Shown here: one piece after another, positions 61,054-64,000 of the stretch
Numbering within the stretch: position 1 is the stretch's first letter
Layout: every line of letters begins with the position of its first letter
Assembly: GCF_019801145.1 (NCBI RefSeq)
Contig: NZ_JAHVJQ010000001.1
Location: 806,001-870,000 of the forward strand
From: Leisingera aquaemixtae
GTDB taxonomy: Bacteria; Pseudomonadota; Alphaproteobacteria; Rhodobacterales; Rhodobacteraceae
Direction of reading: 5' to 3'
DNA: 64,000 nt
Notes under the pieces: generated by a model
What the model saw: only the letters and a program-made list of their open reading frames with translations
Database searches by the model: none
What the model was told of the DNA's origin: nothing
Program-made: the position numbers and the translations under genes

Positions 61054-61686
61054 TCAGGCCTGCTCGTCATCGCCCTTGGCGCGGTTCTCGACGATCTCGT
61101 CGATCAGGCCGAATTCCTTGGCCTCTTCCGGCGACATGAAATTGTCGCGCTCCAGCGCGCCGACGATGGTGTCGTAGTCCTGGCCGGTGTGCTTGACGTA
61201 GATCTCGTTCAGGCGCTTCTTCAGCTTCAGTGTTTCCTCGGCGTGGATCATGATGTCAGTGGCCTGGCCCTGGAAGCCGCCGGAGGGCTGGTGCACCATC
61301 ACGCGGGAGTTCGGCAGCGAGAAGCGCATGCCCGGCTCACCCGCGGTCAGCAAGAGCGAGCCCATCGAGGCCGCCTGGCCGATCACCAGGGTCGAAACCT
61401 TGGGCTTGATGTACTGCATGGTGTCATAGATCGACAGGCCGGAGGTCACCACACCGCCGGGGCTGTTGATGTACATGGAGATTTCCTTGGACGGGTTTTC
61501 CGCCTCAAGGTGCAGCAGCTGCGCCACGATAAGGGAGCTCATCCCGTCGTGCACCGGGCCGTTCAGGAAGATGATCCGCTCCTTCAGCAGGCGGGAAAAG
61601 ATGTCATAGGCCCGTTCGCCCCGGCTGGTCTGCTCAACCACCATCGGGACCAGGGTGTTCATGTATGTTTCTCTGGGATCAATCAT
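61054..61686 (-). CDS. clpP: ATP-dependent Clp protease proteolytic subunit ClpP
   Basis: Serine protease forming a 14-mer, 210 residues. Triad S107 (GQAASMGS), H132 (VHQPSGG) and D181 (RDNFMSP), with the spacing seen in E. coli ClpP. INSPGGVV is the substrate-binding strand. Promoter probably in the 252-base gap up to the divergent GlxA-type gene; nothing else was seen in that gap. Confidence 0.97.
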   Translation of the reverse strand: MIDPRETYMNTLVPMVVEQTSRGERAYDIFSRLLKERIIFLNGPVHDGMSSLIVAQLLHLEAENPSKEISMYINSPGGVVTSGLSIYDTMQYIKPKVSTLVIGQAASMGSLLLTAGEPGMRFSLPNSRVMVHQPSGGFQGQATDIMIHAEETLKLKKRLNEIYVKHTGQDYDTIVGALERDNFMSPEEAKEFGLIDEIVENRAKGDDEQA

Positions 61687-61938
61687 TGCGACCTGCCTGC
61701 GTTGTTTATGTCCGGCACCATACCCGACAGTGTGTTACCCGAGTCTTAGTATCGCCCCTTTTGACCTGCAAGGGGCGGCGGGCATTTTCGCGATGACGCA
61801 AACCTGTATCCGGTGTCGCAATCCGCTGGAACGCTGTCGCTATTCTCCGGCTGCATCGGGCAGCGGCGCCTTAGGAAGCACAATCAAGTCCGATACCCGC
61901 CCGGTGCATAAACCCGGGCGCCGCGCTGGGGTTCCGCC

Positions 61939-62946
61939 ATGTCCGATGACAGTTTCGTTCAGAAAGGCGCCGCCGCCAATCTCGCCATTCCGTTCGAGGG
62001 CGAGCCGCAGGACTTCTATTTCCTGCTGCTGCCCAAGGCGACGATGCTGCCGGTGGCCGCCGCCATCGAACCCCTGCGCATTGCCAACCAGGTGACCGGC
62101 ACCCGGCTGTACCGCTGGTTCATCATGACAGAGGACGGCCAGCCGGTGCGCTGCTCCAACGGCATGGTGGTGACGCCGGACACCCAGCTGCAGCCGCTGC
62201 CCTCGGATTCTATGGGGTTTGTCTGCGCCGGGGTGGAACCGCACGCCGCTGCCAGCGAAATCACCCTGAACTGGCTGCGCCGCGAAAGCCGCTTTGGCCG
62301 GTCCATCGGCGGCATCTGCACCGGCGCCTTTGCGCTGGCCCAGGCCGGGCTGATCAAGAATCACAAGTTCACCCTGCACTGGGAGAACCAGCCGGGCTTT
62401 CTGGAAAGCTATCCGAACCTGGAGCCCTCGCCGAATATCTTTGAGATTTCCGGTCCGCTGATGACCTGCGGCGGCGGCAATGCCGCAACCGACATGATGC
62501 TGCACCTGATCGAGGAGCGCCACGGCAAGCAGCTGGCGATCATCGTCGCCGACATGTGCCTCCACGTGCGCTCTGGTGGCCAGGCGGCGCCGCAAAAGTC
62601 GAACTACGCTGTGGCCATCGGCAGCCGCAACCAGCGCCTTCTGAATGCGCTGCAGCTGATGCAGGAATCGATCGAGGAGCCGCTGTCGATCGGCGAGCTG
62701 TGCGACCGGCTCGACATCTCCCGCCGCCAGCTGGAGCGGCTGTTCTCGCGCTATCTGAACCAGAGCCCGATGCACGTCTATTTCGACATGCGCCTCAGCC
62801 ATGCCTTTGCGCTGATGAACGAGACCTCGATGAGCGTGACCGAAATCGCGCTGGCCTCGGGCTTCAACTCCGCCACCCACTTCTCGCGCCAGTTCAAGCG
62901 CAAGTTCGGCGCATCCCCGCATTTCTTCCGCAAGGGCTGGAGCTGA
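61939..62946 (+). CDS. GlxA-family transcriptional regulator (GATase1 + AraC)
   Basis: 335 residues. A DJ-1/PfpI-like domain (about 25-205; IGGICTGAFALAQAGL with the nucleophile-position Cys) precedes an AraC double HTH (about 230-335; SIGELCDRLDISRRQLERLF, VTEIALASGFNSATHFSRQF). Relatives GbdR, CdhR and GlxA respond to betaine, carnitine or Arg-type ligands; target unknown. A link to the sarcosine oxidase operon at the other end of the window is conceivable. Confidence 0.9.
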   Translation: MSDDSFVQKGAAANLAIPFEGEPQDFYFLLLPKATMLPVAAAIEPLRIANQVTGTRLYRWFIMTEDGQPVRCSNGMVVTPDTQLQPLPSDSMGFVCAGVEPHAAASEITLNWLRRESRFGRSIGGICTGAFALAQAGLIKNHKFTLHWENQPGFLESYPNLEPSPNIFEISGPLMTCGGGNAATDMMLHLIEERHGKQLAIIVADMCLHVRSGGQAAPQKSNYAVAIGSRNQRLLNALQLMQESIEEPLSIGELCDRLDISRRQLERLFSRYLNQSPMHVYFDMRLSHAFALMNETSMSVTEIALASGFNSATHFSRQFKRKFGASPHFFRKGWS

Positions 62947-62982
62947 ACGCCCCGGTTTGATCCAGCGCAAATCGCGGAACGG

Positions 62983-62995
62983 AATACCTGCGTAA
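62983..62995. promoter_or_regulatory. Shared 13-base motif, copy 2
   Basis: AATACCTGCGTAA, identical to 54599-54611 and about 40 bases before the U32-family start. Confidence 0.35.
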
Positions 62996-63034
62996 AGGAG
63001 CACCTCAAACACTCCTTTTCGCCAGGCCGGACCG

Positions 63035-64000
63035 ATGACTTCCAAGCGCTCTGAACTGCTGATGCCCGCGGGCAATCTGCGCAAACTGAAAATGGCAATC
63101 CTCTATGGCGCCGATGCCGTCTATCTCGGCACCCCGGACATGAGCCTGCGCACTAAGTCCGAGTTCTCGCTGGAGGAGGTGATCGAGGGGGTGGAGTTCT
63201 GCCACCGGCACGGCCGGCGCGCCTATCTCACGCTGAACCTGTTCTCGCACAACAAGGACATCCCCAAGCTGGACGAGTACATCGAGACCGTCCGCAAGGT
63301 GCAGCCGGACGGTCTGATTATCGCCGACCCGGGGGTGTTCCAGTACGTGAAGGACCGCGCGCCGGAAATCCCGCTGCATGTCTCCACCCAGGCCAACATC
63401 TGCTCCTGGCTGTCAGTGAAATTCTGGCAGGACCAGGGGGCCGATCTGGTGGTGCTGGCGCGCGAGGTCTCCTACCCGGAATTGGTGGAGATCCGGGAGA
63501 AATGCCCGGAGATCAAGCTTGAGGCCTTTGTCCACGGCGCCATGTGCATGACCTATTCGGGCCGCTGCCTGCTGTCGAACTTTATGGCAGAACGTGGCGC
63601 CAACCAGGGCAACTGCGCCAACAGTTGCCGCTGGAACTACGGCGTGCGGATGCGGCTCAAGGACGGCACCGTGCAGGAGCTGGACATCAACGAAAGCAAT
63701 GCGGGCATGTTCGAGTTTCTGCTGGAGGAAGGCTGCCGCCCCGGCGAGCTGATGCCGATCGAGGAAGACGGCCGCGGCTCCTACATCCTGAATTCCCGCG
63801 ATCTCTGCATCATGCCGAAACTTGACGAGTACCTGAAGATCGGGGTCGACAGCCTCAAGGTCGAGGGCCGCGGCAAATCGGAATATTACGCCGCCATCGT
63901 TGCCCGCGCCTACCGGATGGCGATCGACGACTATTACGCCGACCCGGAAAACTGGGACCCGAAGCCCTACATGCGCGAGCTGGAGGCCGTCGGCAACCGA
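63035..64000 (+). CDS. U32 peptidase-family protein, TrhP/YegQ-like (3' end cut)
   Basis: 322 codons, open at the right edge. The U32 signature region is intact: EAFVHGAMCMTYSGRCLLSN and QGNCANSCRWNY supply the Cys that hold a 4Fe-4S centre in the TrhP group. YegQ/TrhP takes part in 5-hydroxyuridine formation in tRNA with prephenate. SLKVEGRGKSEYYAA near the right edge is also family-like. No strong ribosome site; the ATG at 63035 fits the family start. Confidence 0.88.
   Translation, partial: MTSKRSELLMPAGNLRKLKMAILYGADAVYLGTPDMSLRTKSEFSLEEVIEGVEFCHRHGRRAYLTLNLFSHNKDIPKLDEYIETVRKVQPDGLIIADPGVFQYVKDRAPEIPLHVSTQANICSWLSVKFWQDQGADLVVLAREVSYPELVEIREKCPEIKLEAFVHGAMCMTYSGRCLLSNFMAERGANQGNCANSCRWNYGVRMRLKDGTVQELDINESNAGMFEFLLEEGCRPGELMPIEEDGRGSYILNSRDLCIMPKLDEYLKIGVDSLKVEGRGKSEYYAAIVARAYRMAIDDYYADPENWDPKPYMRELEAVGNR

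Overview
The window is GC-rich, densely coded DNA from an alphaproteobacterium, most likely a member of the Roseobacter group (Rhodobacterales; Leisingera, Phaeobacter or Ruegeria-like). Pointers are the heterotetrameric sarcosine oxidase genes, DUF1289, DUF2312/GapR, DUF2155 and NDUFA12-type proteins, the accB-accC and clpP-clpX arrangements, TRAP and LIV-type transporters, and a short intergenic element seen twice. No rRNA, tRNA, CRISPR array, intact insertion sequence or prophage was seen. The content looks like core plus catabolic chromosome, with about 65 protein genes; the first (soxA) and the last (a U32-family protein) run off the window edges.

Layout. 0-4.5 kb: sarcosine oxidase soxB-soxD-soxA (minus strand). 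4.7-6.7 kb: ccmI-ruvX-DUF1289. 6.7-13.7 kb (minus): a double STAS-like protein, a PhyH dioxygenase with a TauE/SafE exporter, dusA, and a TRAP transporter. 14.1-23.6 kb (plus): acsA-adk, DUF4212 plus sodium/solute symporter, a cNMP/CBS/DUF294 nucleotidyltransferase, a small membrane protein, a membrane-anchored DEDDh exonuclease and a flavin reductase. 23.6-35.8 kb: a shortened 4Fe-4S protein, then a reductive pyrimidine catabolism island: an NMT1-type ABC transporter, dihydropyrimidinase, carbamoyl-beta-alanine amidohydrolase, a RutR-like TetR regulator, preA and preT. Three RutR-type operators mark this island. 35.9-39.4 kb: gapR, two small proteins, and a sulfur operon (MBL persulfide dioxygenase-like, two YeeE/YedE parts, DUF442).

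39.7-51.4 kb: a FliM-like protein with a long acidic tail; a transporter-fused histidine kinase with a 2-TM partner, a receiver-only regulator and an ScfR-type short-chain fatty acid regulator, all minus strand; divergently a LIV-type ABC transporter. 51.6-53.0 kb: a PepSY / cytochrome b / membrane-anchored LuxR cassette. 53.0-57.2 kb: an acyl-CoA synthetase divergent from a PAS-LuxR regulator, then accB-accC. 57.2-61.7 kb: aat, DUF2155, MlaD, NDUFA12, RidA, clpX, clpP. 61.9-64 kb: a GlxA-type regulator and a TrhP/YegQ-like protein.

Two regional themes stand out. First, acetate and short-chain acyl metabolism occupies two loci: acsA with its symporter and the putative nucleotidyltransferase/exonuclease pair at 14-23 kb, and the SSS-kinase, receiver and ScfR genes at 41-46 kb. 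The upstream regions of both carry related TTTACA/AATTTT repeats, which suggests shared regulation. Second, pyrimidine breakdown is organised around RutR boxes and well-placed terminators. All functions are inferred from sequence features; no search was run.
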